A stretch of DNA of 64,000 nt from UBA1431 sp049324235 (GCA_049324235.1 JBMOLJ010000060.1:1-64000), one strand, 5' to 3'; counted from the stretch's first letter, positions 1 to 9,243 are shown. The notes: a model not told the origin generated them from the sequence alone. Numbers and translations are program-made.

Positions 1-2
1 AG

Positions 3-344
3 GGCGATCATACCTGGCTCAACGTATCCGACGGGCGCAACGCAATAGGCGTCTGGGTGGAAGCCAAAGACATGCAGGGCGTTGATACGCCCGGGCGCTA
101 CAACATGCGCGGCGACACCGTAAGGGTCACGGGCGTTTTCCATCGCGCATGCGCCGACCACGGCGGAGATTTCGACATCCACGCAAATAAAATGGATGTG
201 ACGCAGAAAGGGTATGCCGTTACGCACCAGACAGAAACCGTAAAAGCGGTTTTTGCCTTTATCCTTCTTGCCGGCGCCGCCGTTTGCCTGGTACTGGTTT
301 TGAAAACGAAATCAAGGAACGGCGGCAATAACGGGCCATTCTAA
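3..344 (+). CDS. C-terminal part of a membrane-anchored protein with an OB-fold-like domain (5' truncated)
   Basis: The reading frame is open from the window edge, so the start lies upstream. About 113 residues are visible. The first 80 or so look like a small beta-barrel (WLNVSDGRNAIGVWVE, GDTVRVTGVFHRAC, FDIHANKMDV), the pattern of OB-fold nucleic-acid-binding or CcmE-like domains. A hydrophobic segment follows (AVFAFILLAGAAVCLVLVL) and then a short basic, Asn-rich tail, which suggests a C-terminal membrane anchor. The internal GTG at 57 is only an in-frame codon and has no ribosome site. A hairpin with a T-run follows at 445. The OB-fold idea rests on pattern only and the function is unknown. 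Confidence 0.55.
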   Translation, partial: GDHTWLNVSDGRNAIGVWVEAKDMQGVDTPGRYNMRGDTVRVTGVFHRACADHGGDFDIHANKMDVTQKGYAVTHQTETVKAVFAFILLAGAAVCLVLVLKTKSRNGGNNGPF

Positions 345-444
345 CCGGGATAGCAAAAGGTTCTGATTTTGAATTTGCTTATTGCGCCTGCATAATATTC
401 CCATTATACTTGCATCAAAAGATGTATACAGAACGCGCAACCAC

Positions 445-474
445 GCAGCCGGATGCGTCCGGCTGCTGCATTTT
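445..474 (+). terminator. Rho-independent terminator after the truncated first gene
   Basis: A perfect 9-bp stem (GCAGCCGGA / TCCGGCTGC, 445-453 with 458-466) with a four-base loop is followed by TGCATTTT. The rest of 345-632 holds no convincing gene; it must carry the promoter of the lipoprotein at 633, but no clear -35/-10 pair stands out. Confidence 0.75.
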
Positions 475-632
475 ACGGATAGGCCATATCAAAAGAACGG
501 GCTATGATACAATAATTTATTTCAGCAAAGAAGAGAAATATCCTGAACGATCCGATATATTATAGGTAAAGAAAATCCCTTGTCAGGCGGCGCCAATCAA
601 ACAGTGCATATTTATTCAAGGAGGACAATGCC

Positions 633-1220
633 ATGATTAAAAAGATTCCGGTCTTCGTTTTATGTATTATTCTGGCAGCGCTATTGGGCGCATGCGTGCA
701 ATCAGCTCCGACATCTTCAGCCACAGCTTCGGCAACCCCTGCTGCAACGCTCACGCCTGAGGCAACGCTAATCCCGTCACCCACGGCGCAGCCCACGCCC
801 TCGCTTACTCCCACGCCAACGCAAACTGCCACGCCTTCCGGCGTTACCGAGAACAAACTGGGTTATGTCACCGACGCGTATACTACAAACGGCGTCCATT
901 ATATCAGGATCGATTATGTTGAGATGTATACGGGCGATGAGGCAATACAGAAGGCCTTGAGCGACCATTCCAGCGTCGTGGAGAAGGATGAGAACGGAAA
1001 CTACTATATCCCCAACGATTATTACATCCGCAACGTAAACAGCAAGCTCCGCACCTTCCCCCTGCGTGCAGGCTGCACAATCACCGTCTATGTCCCTGAC
1101 AATCCGCTCAGCACAAAAAAAATTACATTCAGCCAGTTCAAGGCTCTTTCGGACCCGCTGATGCACGTAAATATAAAAAACGGCTCCGTCGTTTCCATGA
1201 AACAGCAGTACGTTCCGTAA
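633..1220 (+). CDS. Secreted lipoprotein with Ser/Thr/Pro-rich stalk, function unknown
   Basis: 195 residues. Residues 1-20 form a lipoprotein signal with lipobox LLGAC, so Cys21 should be lipidated. Residues 22-70 are a low-complexity Pro/Thr/Ala/Ser stalk, typical of a flexible spacer across the cell wall. The C-terminal 120 residues form a compact hydrophilic domain (LGYVTDAYTTNGVHYIRIDY, IPNDYYIRN, TITVYVPDN) that I do not recognise. The start is supported by AAGGAGG eight bases upstream. The gene is monocistronic and ends at a strong terminator. The same layout (lipobox plus P/T linker) recurs at 2390 and 61836. Confidence 0.85.
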   Translation: MIKKIPVFVLCIILAALLGACVQSAPTSSATASATPAATLTPEATLIPSPTAQPTPSLTPTPTQTATPSGVTENKLGYVTDAYTTNGVHYIRIDYVEMYTGDEAIQKALSDHSSVVEKDENGNYYIPNDYYIRNVNSKLRTFPLRAGCTITVYVPDNPLSTKKITFSQFKALSDPLMHVNIKNGSVVSMKQQYVP

Positions 1221-1245
1221 GGAATAAAATATTAAGGCACAAATA

Positions 1246-1278
1246 ACGCCCGTCCTTGTATAGAAGACGGGCGTTTTC
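1246..1278 (+). terminator. Intrinsic terminator of the 633 lipoprotein gene
   Basis: ACGCCCGTC (1246-1254) pairs perfectly with GACGGGCGT (1266-1274) and is followed by TTTTCTG. It lies between convergent genes and can also stop minus-strand transcription from the gene ending at 1281. Confidence 0.85.
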
Positions 1279-1280
1279 TG

Positions 1281-1724
1281 TTATGCCTTTTTGCGTTTGA
1301 CGAGTTGCTTCATGCGTATGAGCGTTTTGACGTTCTCCAGCACTTTTTCGTTCTCTACGGCAATCATAAGCCACAGCGTCCCGTTGAACGGCTTTGTCCG
1401 CCTTATCAGCTCCTGCACCTCTGTTTCGAATACGGAACCCTGGGCCTCGGCCAGGCGGACAACATCCGGCGTTATTACCACAAGGGCAATAAACCGGTCG
1501 TTTTCGGGGTACAGCGTACAGATCGATTTACCCGACTTCTGGTACTTGACGTTCCAACCCGGTTTGCCGTAACACTTGCTGAAGGTCGTTTTCGGGGATG
1601 CGGCATACTCCTGCTGAACAAAAGCATGGATTTGCCGCCAAAGTCTTCGCGCAGGAAGCCGGATATATTCCTCTATCTGTTCGAGCGTGGGCATACAACT
1701 GCCGTCGAGAATCAAATCATCCAT
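1281..1724 (-). CDS. DUF3788 family protein
   Basis: 147 residues. The central block KPGWNVKYQKSGKSICTLYP followed by ENDRFIALVVI is typical of DUF3788 proteins, small cytoplasmic proteins of unknown function often found beside GyrI-like or MerR-type genes. The N-terminus (LPARRLWRQIHAFVQQEY) is helical and the C-terminus is basic (RMKQLVKRKKA). The start follows GAGAGG at six bases. It lies 15 bases downstream of the GyrI-like gene, so the two are probably co-transcribed. The family fold resembles YdhG/YjbR-type proteins, but no activity is assigned. Confidence 0.8.
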   Translation of the reverse strand: MDDLILDGSCMPTLEQIEEYIRLPARRLWRQIHAFVQQEYAASPKTTFSKCYGKPGWNVKYQKSGKSICTLYPENDRFIALVVITPDVVRLAEAQGSVFETEVQELIRRTKPFNGTLWLMIAVENEKVLENVKTLIRMKQLVKRKKA

Positions 1725-1739
1725 CTTGAACCTCTCACG

Positions 1740-2198
1740 TCATTTCAGCAAAAAAACAATCTTTGTCAATAATTCGCTTTCGGGAACTTCCATCGGTGAA
1801 TTGTAATAGAACTCATACACCACTCCGGCAGGCTGGTAGCCGTTCTCCTCCATCCATTTTGTCATCGCTTCATAGGCAGGCGCCATTTCCATGTAAGGCC
1901 CCTTGTACATGCTGGCCGCTTTCTTCCCTGCAGGGATTTCGCTTGCGGTAATCCCATCTTTGCCCGGCAAGGCGTTTGCCACGGGGAAACCTATCTCCAC
2001 ATCCAGCCTTTCCATGTCCATGTTGTAGTAGGCCACAAAGGGCATGTCCGCAGGATAGGCCTTGCATTCGCCGAGATACTCCATAATCGCGCCGTACGCC
2101 TTCCCGATCTCCTGCGGCAGGTTGCCGACCGGCGTCACGGTTCTGACAGAGAGCACCGGTTGCGCCGCTGTTTCAAAGACACCAACTGCTATATCCAT
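1740..2198 (-). CDS. GyrI-like / AraC-type effector-binding domain protein
   Basis: 152 residues with the start at the ATG that has GGAGG seven bases upstream; the open frame runs 39 codons further without a ribosome site. The sequence has the two-repeat GyrI-like layout: VLSVRTVTPVGNLPQEIG near the N-terminus, EIGFPVA in the middle, and AGKKAASMYKGPYMEMAPAY then WMEENGYQPAGVVYEFYYN near the end. The terminal EFYYNSP motif with a conserved Glu belongs to the small-molecule binding pocket of the SOUL/GyrI superfamily. With no DNA-binding domain it is probably a stand-alone ligand sequesterer or hydrolase. It pairs with the DUF3788 gene. Confidence 0.85.
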   Translation of the reverse strand: MDIAVGVFETAAQPVLSVRTVTPVGNLPQEIGKAYGAIMEYLGECKAYPADMPFVAYYNMDMERLDVEIGFPVANALPGKDGITASEIPAGKKAASMYKGPYMEMAPAYEAMTKWMEENGYQPAGVVYEFYYNSPMEVPESELLTKIVFLLK

Positions 2199-2330
2199 AT
2201 TGCATTCCTCCATATGACATATTATACCAGGATGATAGCAGAACAAACATGACAGCACTGTGTCATGTTTGTAAAAAGTTTTAACAGCTCGCCCGTTTTT
2301 GCGTATAGGCTTCACCCTGATTATGCCATC

Positions 2331-2359
2331 GGCGGCAGGGAAAAACTTTCCCTGCCGCC
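2331..2359. terminator. Perfect 13-bp hairpin after the MORN lipoprotein gene
   Basis: GGCGGCAGGGAAA (2331-2343) pairs with TTTCCCTGCCGCC (2347-2359). It lies just beyond the stop of the minus-strand gene at 2390. There is no T-run on the minus strand, so termination efficiency is uncertain. Confidence 0.55.
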
Positions 2360-2389
2360 TTTATATAGCGTTTGTATCAACTCTCCGCC

Positions 2390-3595
2390 TTACGGCTCAT
2401 AGACGACATAGGTGAACGATTCGCCGTCGGGATAGGTAAGGATGAGCTTCGACCCTGAAAACTTGTATTTGAGATTATAATACTCGCTTTGGTAAGGGCC
2501 AAGACGCAGGTTGCCGTTCTTTGCGGTATATTTACCCGCCTCCGAATAATCGCCCTGATTGTCATAGGCATACATTTCGTATGTGCCGTTCTTATTAAAG
2601 GTGTATATCGAGGTATATTGCCCCTGCTGGCAGATCCACGTATTGACGATTGACTTTGTTGGCGCAGCGGTTTTTACGGGTGTCTTCACAGGCGTTTTAG
2701 TAGGGGTTGGTTCAGGCGCCGCTTCCACGCTCCAGGCGTTAAAATACGGTTCGGTATACTTTTTGCCGTCATCGGTAAACGTGTAGAGTTCCTCGAACGT
2801 GCCCCACATGGTCACCCTTGTGCCTTCCTTTAGCTTTGCCTCCCCTTTGCTCAGGATATAGTCGATGCCAACGAGATTCTTTTCGACGTCGTCGGCGGCC
2901 ATCCAGAATTCGAAATATTCCTCATCGCCCTTATCTTCCTTATAAATCTCGGTTATCGTACCGGTTATCATGACTTTCGCGCCGATGAGCTGCTTGGTTT
3001 TGCCTGCGTCCATGAAATCGCTATACGGCATGGCGACGCACTGCTTTTTGAACGTATCCAGCCTTGCCTTCCTGTCCGCGGCAGATTCAACAAGATACCC
3101 GTTTTCAAATGTTCCCGCAAAGAGCGTATTGCCATGCATATCGTACAGCGTGCCCTGGCCGTCATACTCGTCGTCCTTGTAGTTTCCTTCATAGACAAGC
3201 GCGTTGTCCTGGTATGTACGCCCCGTCCCGTTGAGACGGTCGTTTTTATAGGTCCCCTCTATTACGTAGCCGTCGCTCCACACGGTTTTTCCGTTTCCGC
3301 TCAAATGGCCGTTCTCCCATCCGCCCTCGTATGTCCAGTTCACACCTTCTGTGTTCAACGTGGTAAATACTCCGTTGCCATGTGGAAGATCGTTGACCAC
3401 ATCACCCGAATACGTCCCTTCGCGTTCACCGAACGCAAACGTCAGCGTCATCTTTTTATTAGTGACGTTTTCAACCGCCGGACCTGAAGGCGACGGCTGT
3501 TGTGTCATAACCGGCGATGCCGTTGGCGGCGCCTGCCCGCATGCGCTCAGCATAAATACCAGAATAAAAGCAAAAAGGAAACGCAGTTTCTTCAT
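2390..3595 (-). CDS. MORN-repeat lipoprotein with C-terminal beta domain
   Basis: 401 residues. The chosen ATG has AAGGG at proper spacing; the open frame starts 14 codons earlier. A signal peptide ends in lipobox LSAC. Residues 55-170 carry about five MORN-type repeats (YSGDVVNDLPHGNGVF, YEGGWENGHLSGNGKTVW, IEGTYKNDRLNGTGRTY, YEGNYKDDEYDGQGTLY, FAGTFENGYL). An OB-like middle section (IGAKVMITGTITEIY ... EFWMAADD) follows, then a Thr/Pro/Lys linker, then a C-terminal about 85-residue beta domain (SIVNTWICQQGQYTSIYTFN ... KLILTYPDGESFTYVVYEP). The C-terminal domain resembles that of the zinc-ribbon protein at 28774. MORN repeats commonly bind membranes or proteins; the role here is unknown. 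Confidence 0.85.
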   Translation of the reverse strand: MKKLRFLFAFILVFMLSACGQAPPTASPVMTQQPSPSGPAVENVTNKKMTLTFAFGEREGTYSGDVVNDLPHGNGVFTTLNTEGVNWTYEGGWENGHLSGNGKTVWSDGYVIEGTYKNDRLNGTGRTYQDNALVYEGNYKDDEYDGQGTLYDMHGNTLFAGTFENGYLVESAADRKARLDTFKKQCVAMPYSDFMDAGKTKQLIGAKVMITGTITEIYKEDKGDEEYFEFWMAADDVEKNLVGIDYILSKGEAKLKEGTRVTMWGTFEELYTFTDDGKKYTEPYFNAWSVEAAPEPTPTKTPVKTPVKTAAPTKSIVNTWICQQGQYTSIYTFNKNGTYEMYAYDNQGDYSEAGKYTAKNGNLRLGPYQSEYYNLKYKFSGSKLILTYPDGESFTYVVYEP

Positions 3596-3768
3596 AGAAT
3601 AACACCCTTCCCTGATTTTTAATCCCATACCCGTCAAATCGCGCAGAATAGTCTCACCAAAATGCTATGACTGGCGTTTCCTTTATTATATTCTATATAC
3701 CGCCATATTGCGAATAGTTTCTCTGCGTTTGGGCTTTTAATTTGGAAACAGGCGCAAAGAAATATGCA

Positions 3769-4539
3769 CTATTTGGGGGCAGTGAAAAACAGGCGCGGGA
3801 ACCTGAAGAGCACCCTGCCGTCCGCCTGTTCGGGATAGCTCTGTTTGACGCGCCAAAGAATATCGTTTTCGAACACGGCCTTCTTATCATCGGGCAGTCT
3901 GTTAAGATACGGACGCAGGCCCGTGCCGCGGTACCATTCCAGTATGTCCTCATGAGAATTCAGCACGTGGTAGTATACGGTTTCCCAAAGCGTTACCGTA
4001 GATGCATATGGGCGGAGTATATCGTAGTATTCCTTCGCTGTGCGTGTATAAAAGGGATGCAGATTATCAAAGTATTCTTCCCATGCAGGTGAGGCTGCGA
4101 TTTCATTGATGATCTTTTTGACCGGTTCGTCCTGATTGTAGGGCATCTGCACGGCCAGGAAGCCGCCAGGGGACAGCATCTCCATCATTTGGCCGAGCAC
4201 CTTTTCATGGTCCGGCACCCACTGGAGGCAGGCGTTGGAGAACACGACATCGAATCCGCCGCCCAAAGACGGCAAATCGACGGCGGCGTCGCATACCACA
4301 AAATCCAGCTCAGGATAATCGGATTGCGCCGTCCTGATCATTTTCGGGGAATTATCAATGCCCAACACATAAGCTTTGGGGAACTTCTGCGCGAGTATTA
4401 CGGTGCTGTTGCCCGGGCCGCAGCCGATATCGGCAATCCGTTGCGGCCGCTCGACGGTGATACGGGCGGCGAGATCGACCGCGGGCCGCGTGCGTTCATC
4501 GGCATATTTCAGGTAAAGCCGTGCATCCCAATCCTGCAT
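3769..4539 (-). CDS. tam: Trans-aconitate 2-methyltransferase (SAM-dependent)
   Basis: 256 residues. It follows the Escherichia coli Tam pattern almost throughout: DWDARLYLKYADERTRPAVD at the N-terminus, the SAM-binding motif ADIGCGPGNST, GIDNSPKMI, FSNACLQWVPDH, GFLAVQMPYN, and TGLRPYLNRLPD before RVLFRFPRLFFTA. Tam methylates trans-aconitate, a spontaneous isomer of the TCA intermediate cis-aconitate that inhibits aconitase. The ATG at 4539 has GGAGG nine bases upstream; the ATG at 4548 touches that site and is less likely. It lies downstream of pckG on the same strand, separated by a long hairpin. Confidence 0.9.
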   Translation of the reverse strand: MQDWDARLYLKYADERTRPAVDLAARITVERPQRIADIGCGPGNSTVILAQKFPKAYVLGIDNSPKMIRTAQSDYPELDFVVCDAAVDLPSLGGGFDVVFSNACLQWVPDHEKVLGQMMEMLSPGGFLAVQMPYNQDEPVKKIINEIAASPAWEEYFDNLHPFYTRTAKEYYDILRPYASTVTLWETVYYHVLNSHEDILEWYRGTGLRPYLNRLPDDKKAVFENDILWRVKQSYPEQADGRVLFRFPRLFFTAPK

Positions 4540-4576
4540 CTGAACCATCCTCCGCTAAGTGCCCCCTGAAATCCAG

Positions 4577-4610
4577 GCAGGCCTATGGATCGTATCATCC
4601 ATAGGCCTGC
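4577..4610. terminator. Perfect 14-bp hairpin between pckG and tam
   Basis: GCAGGCCTATGGAT (4577-4590) pairs with ATCCATAGGCCTGC (4597-4610) over a 6-base loop. It sits just after the pckG stop on the minus strand. No clear T-run follows, so it may be a weak terminator or an RNA-stabilising element. Confidence 0.6.
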
Positions 4611-4651
4611 CGTACGAAAGCCTTGCAGGCACGTGATTGTATTGTGAATTT

Positions 4652-6454
4652 CTACGCCTCCATGTCGTCCAGGCGTTTTTCAAGGGCATTAAGCTGCGCT
4701 GTCAGTTCTTCGGGGAGGCGTTCGCCGTACTTCGCATAATGCTCTTTTATGGATGCGACTTCGGCGAGCCATTCTTCCTTATTGACTTTGAGCAGCTCTT
4801 CCATATCCGCCGGACTGATATCAAGACCGGCAAGATCGATAGCGCCGTCGGCGGGCATATACCCTATCGGGGTCTTTACCGCGCCGCCTTCCCCCAGCGT
4901 CCTTTCGACGATCCACTTGAGCACGCGGCTGTTTTCGCCGAATCCTGGCCAGAGCCACCTTCCTTTTTCATCCTTGCGGAACCAGTTCACATAGAAAATT
5001 TTGGGCAGTTTGCTGCTGTCCGTCATCTTTCCGATATCCAGCCAGTGCTGCAGATAATCGCACACGTGATAGCCGATGAAAGGCAGCATCGCGAATGGAT
5101 CACGGCGCACCTGCCCGATCTTATCGGAAATGGCCGCAGCTGTGATCTCGGAGCCCATGATGGAGCCCATGAACACGCCGTGCTCCCAGTCAAAGCTCTC
5201 GTGTACCAGCGGAATCGTTTTCGGCCGCCGCCCGCCGATTAAAATCGCGGAAATGGGCACGCCCTTGGGGTCCTCCCACTCGGGGGCAATGGACGGGCAC
5301 TGGCTGGCCGGCGCCGTAAAGCGGGCGTTGGGATGCGCCGCCGGTCCGGGGTCGCCGGGCATATAGTCGTTTCCCTTCCAGTCTATGAGGTGGCCGGGGG
5401 CATCGTAGCCGATGCCTTCCCACCACACATCCATGTCGTCGGTAAGGCCGACGTTGGTAAATATGCTGTTCTTCTCCAGTGTACGCATGGCGTTCGGGTT
5501 GGAATCCATGGAGGTGCCGGGGGCTACGCCGAAGAATCCGGCCTCGGGGTTAATCGCATACAGCCGCCCGTCCTCACCGAATTTCATCCACGCAATATCG
5601 TCGCCTATGGTCTCCACCTTCCAGCCCGGTATGGTCGGAATAAGCATTGCCAGGTTGGTCTTTCCGCAGGCGCTAGGGAATGCTCCCGCCACATACTTGA
5701 CGTTCCCCTTGGGATCGGATATGCGCAGGATGAGCATATGCTCCGCCATCCAGCCTTCGTCGCGCGCCTGCACGGAAGCGATGCGCAGCGCAAAGCACTT
5801 CTTGCCCAGGAGCGCGTTTCCGCCGTATCCCGAGCCGTAGGACCATATGGTTCTTTCCTCGGGAAAATGGCTGATATATTTTTTCTCCATCGGCGCGCAG
5901 GGCCAGGGAACATCCTGCTGCCCTTCTTCAAGCGGCGCGCCCACCGAATGCAGGCAGGGCACAAATTCCCCGTCCTCGCCAAGCGCTTCAAGGACCGCGC
6001 TGCCCATGCGCGTCATGATGCGCATGTTTACGACAACATACGGGCTGTCGGTCAATTCCACGCCGATCTTGGAGATAGGCGAGCCGATGGGGCCCATGGA
6101 GAACGGGATGACGTACATCGTCCTTCCCTTCATGCAGCCCGTGTAAAGCTCGGTCATCGTATTTTTGAGTTCGGCCGGGTCGATCCAGTTGTTGGTCGGG
6201 CCCGCGTCTTCCTCTTTCTCTGACGCTATAAAAGTCCTGTCTTCGACACGCGCCACATCGGACGGGTCGCTGCGGAAGGCATAACAGCCAGGACGTTTAT
6301 CGGGATTCAAGGGCGTCGCGCTGCCGGACGCAACCATTTCCGCAAGCAGACGGCCGTTTTCTTCCTCGGAACCGTCACACCAGTAGATTTGGTCGGGCCG
6401 GCACATCTCGGCCATTTCATTTACCCATGCAAGCAACTTCTTGTTTATACACAT
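4652..6454 (-). CDS. pckG: Phosphoenolpyruvate carboxykinase (GTP)
   Basis: 600 residues, the normal length for GTP-type PEPCK. It interconverts oxaloacetate plus GTP with PEP, CO2 and GDP in the cytoplasm. Diagnostic segments are the P-loop with the reactive cysteine (GAFPSACGKTNLAM), DDIAWMKFGEDGRLYAINPE, FGVAPGTS, the nucleotide-site region NARFTAPASQCPSIAPEWED, and GVPISAILIGGRRP. Many anaerobes use ATP-type PEPCK, so the GTP form is worth recording. GGGGAG lies seven bases before the ATG. The upstream 400 bp (6455-6864) hold no gene, only a dispersed palindromic repeat and presumably the promoter. Confidence 0.97.
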   Translation of the reverse strand: MCINKKLLAWVNEMAEMCRPDQIYWCDGSEEENGRLLAEMVASGSATPLNPDKRPGCYAFRSDPSDVARVEDRTFIASEKEEDAGPTNNWIDPAELKNTMTELYTGCMKGRTMYVIPFSMGPIGSPISKIGVELTDSPYVVVNMRIMTRMGSAVLEALGEDGEFVPCLHSVGAPLEEGQQDVPWPCAPMEKKYISHFPEERTIWSYGSGYGGNALLGKKCFALRIASVQARDEGWMAEHMLILRISDPKGNVKYVAGAFPSACGKTNLAMLIPTIPGWKVETIGDDIAWMKFGEDGRLYAINPEAGFFGVAPGTSMDSNPNAMRTLEKNSIFTNVGLTDDMDVWWEGIGYDAPGHLIDWKGNDYMPGDPGPAAHPNARFTAPASQCPSIAPEWEDPKGVPISAILIGGRRPKTIPLVHESFDWEHGVFMGSIMGSEITAAAISDKIGQVRRDPFAMLPFIGYHVCDYLQHWLDIGKMTDSSKLPKIFYVNWFRKDEKGRWLWPGFGENSRVLKWIVERTLGEGGAVKTPIGYMPADGAIDLAGLDISPADMEELLKVNKEEWLAEVASIKEHYAKYGERLPEELTAQLNALEKRLDDMEA

Positions 6455-6773
6455 TTGAATTCTCCCCTCGGTTATGGATTGGCGCTATTCAATCGGCTTT
6501 TTGGCGCAAGCTACTAAGCCGGGATTTCAAACCTGACACTTTCATAAGCATGCATCAGCTTTGGTTTTGTAGACTGGCAGATTCTGTTTAAAGTGAAAAA
6601 CACATAAATGACTCTTTTCAATAGATTTTATCCAAAATTCGCAGCCGTGTCAATGCTTTTTCGTAAATAAACCGTTAATTTTGCAGGAATGATTTTGTAA
6701 AATTGCAGTTTTCAACTTCTAGTTCAGCCAGTTCGTTATCTCTCTTCTTACGCAATAAGAAAACTCATTTTCA
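6455..6773. other. Gene-free AT-rich region upstream of pckG
   Basis: No open frame with a ribosome site is seen here. The minus-strand promoter of pckG should lie in it, but no clear -35/-10 pair could be singled out. A dispersed palindromic repeat begins at its far end. Confidence 0.5.
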
Positions 6774-6853
6774 GTCATTCTGAGCGCAGCGAAGAATCTA
6801 TAATCATGCTTATATTACACTGATTCTTCAGCCGCTATGCTCCTTGAAAATGA
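6774..6853. repeat. Dispersed palindromic repeat, family A, copy 1
   Basis: Reads GTCATTCTGAGCGCAGCGAA then GAATCT, a spacer, then GATTCTTCAGCCGCTATGCT and CCTTGAAAATGAC. The ends are imperfect inverted complements of each other. Related copies lie at 16977, 22809 and 63903. Confidence 0.8.
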
Positions 6854-6864
6854 CTTTGCGCCCA

Positions 6865-6900
6865 ACAGGAAAAACCCCTTTTATAAGGGGTTTTTCCTGT
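6865..6900. terminator. Strong bidirectional terminator after the chemoreceptor gene
   Basis: ACAGGAAAAACCCCTT (6865-6880) pairs perfectly with AAGGGGTTTTTCCTGT (6885-6900), a 16-bp stem with a TTAT loop and poly-T/poly-A sections. It lies 25 bases past the stop of the minus-strand gene at 6925. Confidence 0.9.
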
Positions 6901-6924
6901 TCTTCAGCCTAAAAACCAGGGGAT

Positions 6925-9243
6925 CTAAACGCAGTATTTATCCGCATGCTGCTCGCCCAATACAATGTGCAGCTTGGGGTTATTTGTTTGATTGCCGCCG
7001 GTTCGTTCAAATGTTTTTTGCTTTTCGTTTTTAAGCCTGAACTTATGGACCATGGTTTTGAGCCTTTCCGCCTGTCCGGAGAGTTCTTCGCTCGCACTCG
7101 CCGATTGCTCGGCTGTGGATGCGTTGCTCTGCACCACCTGCGCCACCTGCTCAATACCGTCATTCACCTGCCCGATGGCCGCCGCCTGTTCTTCGGACGC
7201 ACTGGCGATGTCCCCCACCAGTGCTACTGCCTTTTCCACATCTTCTATAATGTGTGTCAGCGCGTCCGCTGTGCCGTTTGCTATCTTCGTCCCCGCTTCA
7301 ACCTTTCTGATGGTCCCTTCAATAAGCGCGGTGGTATTCTGGGCGGCATCCGCGCTTTTTACGGCCAGATTCCTCACCTCCTCGGCAACGACCGCAAAGC
7401 CTTTCCCGTGCGTGCCGGCTCTAGCGGCTTCCACCGCGGCGTTGAGCGCCAGGATATTGGTCTGGAACGCGATATCGTCTATGACTTTGATGATCTTGCC
7501 GATGTTGGCCGACGCTTCGTTGATTTGCCGCATTGATTCGAGCATCCCCTTCATCTGCTCGTTTCCGGCAAGCGCATCCTCCTTGGCCGCAATGGAGAGA
7601 TCGTTCGCTTTCCGCGCGTTTTCTGCGTTCAGCCTGGTTTGCGCCGCGATCTGCGTGACCGAGGCCGTCAGCTCTTCCAGCGCGCTTGCCTGCTCGGTAG
7701 TTCCCTGGGAAAGATTCTGGCTGCCTTGGGACACCTGCAGCGTACCGCATGCGACCTGGTCGGAGGCGGCGTTTATCTCGGAAAGCACGTCGTTTAACGA
7801 AGCTACGATACCGTTTATGGATTGCTTGAGCGCATAGAAATCGCCACGGAAATCGGACGTGATCTCCACATCCATGTTCCCCTGGGCCATTTCGCCCAGA
7901 GCATACGATATTTCGCCTATATACCCCGTTATGGCCTCCATCGTGCTGTTGAGCGAATCCTTGATTTTTGCATGGTCCCCTTTGAAATTTCCTCTCACCC
8001 GCACACTGAGGTTCCCGTTGGACATTTCCTCCAATACTCCGATGGCCTCGTTCACCGGCTCGATTGCCGCGTCGAGCGTTTTGTTGATGCCGTCGATGAT
8101 CCGGGCATACCCTCCCTTATGGCGCCTGATATCGGCGCGGACCGAGAGCTCTCCATTCAAGGCTGCTTTTGCCAGCATATTTGAATCGCCCAGCAAAAGG
8201 TATAAGGATTCCCTGCACAGGTTCAGGTTTTCAATCATCAGCCTGAAATCCCCATTGAATCCTGAGGTGTCAATCGCTTCAACGTCTTCTCCGTTAGCAA
8301 TTTTTTCGAGCTGCTTTGCGGCAACGTCCAGCGGCTTTGTCACTGCGTCGAGCGTAGCGTTCACGCCCTCGACGATCCTGCGGAAGTCCCCTTCATGCTG
8401 CGTTGCGTCCGCACGCACGCTCAGACGGCCATCGGCGGCCGCATTCAGGAGCGTGTTTACGCTCTCTGTCATTTTATCGATTTCTCCGATGACGCTTTTG
8501 AGCGATTCGGCCAGATCGCCTACTTCATCCTTTGTGTTGACGTCCAATACAACATCCGTGTCTCCTGCGGCAACCCTTTGCGCAGCCTGAACCATCTTCT
8601 TGATCGGCCCGCAAATGGCCCTGGTCAAAAGTATCCCCAGACCAGCGGCCAGCAGGACGGAGCATACCACGATAATAACCATGGTTGTTGTTGACGCCGC
8701 AGCGATTTGAAGGTTGTTATCATTCCTCGCTTTTCCGTTGTCTATGTTGTACTGGAAAATTTTATCAAAGGATCCTTCAAGATTTGTGCCAATCTGCGTG
8801 GCTTTCGTATAATCAATCTGCTCTCTTTTCCCTGCTTCCGCCAATTGAATGGCGTCCTCAATAAGCGGAATATACGTTTTCCATTGCGAATTCAGCGTAT
8901 TGAACAAATCCCTGTCTTCCTGCGTGATGATCAAAGCTTCATAGTCCTTCAGGCTGTTCTCAACTTTCGCGGCGTAATCTCTGATGCTGTCGATATATCC
9001 CTTTTGGTTTGAAACAACATCATCCGTCTTCATTTTAACAGCATTGAACCGTATTCGCTGATAAAAAATGGCGGCATCTCCCGCATAGTTCAGCCCCAGC
9101 GTGTTCTGCCGGTAAATCTGTGTGGCCCCTTCATTGATCGCTGTCATGTTCACGAGTCCGATTACGCCCACAACGCCTGTCATAACAGCAATAAGAATAT
9201 AAGAAATAATCAGTTTTGTCGAAATCTTTATTTTCTTCAGCAT
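6925..9243 (-). CDS. Methyl-accepting chemotaxis protein with a long multi-HAMP stalk
   Basis: 772 residues. TM1 is at about 12-32, an extracytoplasmic four-helix-type sensor domain at 33-185 and TM2 at 187-208. Residues 208-490 contain a canonical HAMP followed by repeated HAMP-like units (NGELSVRADIRRHKGGYARI, NGNLSVRVRGNFKGDHAKIK, QGNMDVEITSDFRGDF), so the signal passes through several stacked HAMP modules. The signalling domain at 490-740 has the invariant hairpin tip (IAFQTNILALNAAVEAARAG, GKGFAVVAEEVRNLA). It should relay ligand binding to CheA/CheW at the membrane; no che genes are in the window. GGAAGG precedes the ATG. The C-terminus has no CheR-binding pentapeptide. Confidence 0.93.
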   Translation of the reverse strand: MLKKIKISTKLIISYILIAVMTGVVGVIGLVNMTAINEGATQIYRQNTLGLNYAGDAAIFYQRIRFNAVKMKTDDVVSNQKGYIDSIRDYAAKVENSLKDYEALIITQEDRDLFNTLNSQWKTYIPLIEDAIQLAEAGKREQIDYTKATQIGTNLEGSFDKIFQYNIDNGKARNDNNLQIAAASTTTMVIIVVCSVLLAAGLGILLTRAICGPIKKMVQAAQRVAAGDTDVVLDVNTKDEVGDLAESLKSVIGEIDKMTESVNTLLNAAADGRLSVRADATQHEGDFRRIVEGVNATLDAVTKPLDVAAKQLEKIANGEDVEAIDTSGFNGDFRLMIENLNLCRESLYLLLGDSNMLAKAALNGELSVRADIRRHKGGYARIIDGINKTLDAAIEPVNEAIGVLEEMSNGNLSVRVRGNFKGDHAKIKDSLNSTMEAITGYIGEISYALGEMAQGNMDVEITSDFRGDFYALKQSINGIVASLNDVLSEINAASDQVACGTLQVSQGSQNLSQGTTEQASALEELTASVTQIAAQTRLNAENARKANDLSIAAKEDALAGNEQMKGMLESMRQINEASANIGKIIKVIDDIAFQTNILALNAAVEAARAGTHGKGFAVVAEEVRNLAVKSADAAQNTTALIEGTIRKVEAGTKIANGTADALTHIIEDVEKAVALVGDIASASEEQAAAIGQVNDGIEQVAQVVQSNASTAEQSASASEELSGQAERLKTMVHKFRLKNEKQKTFERTGGNQTNNPKLHIVLGEQHADKYCV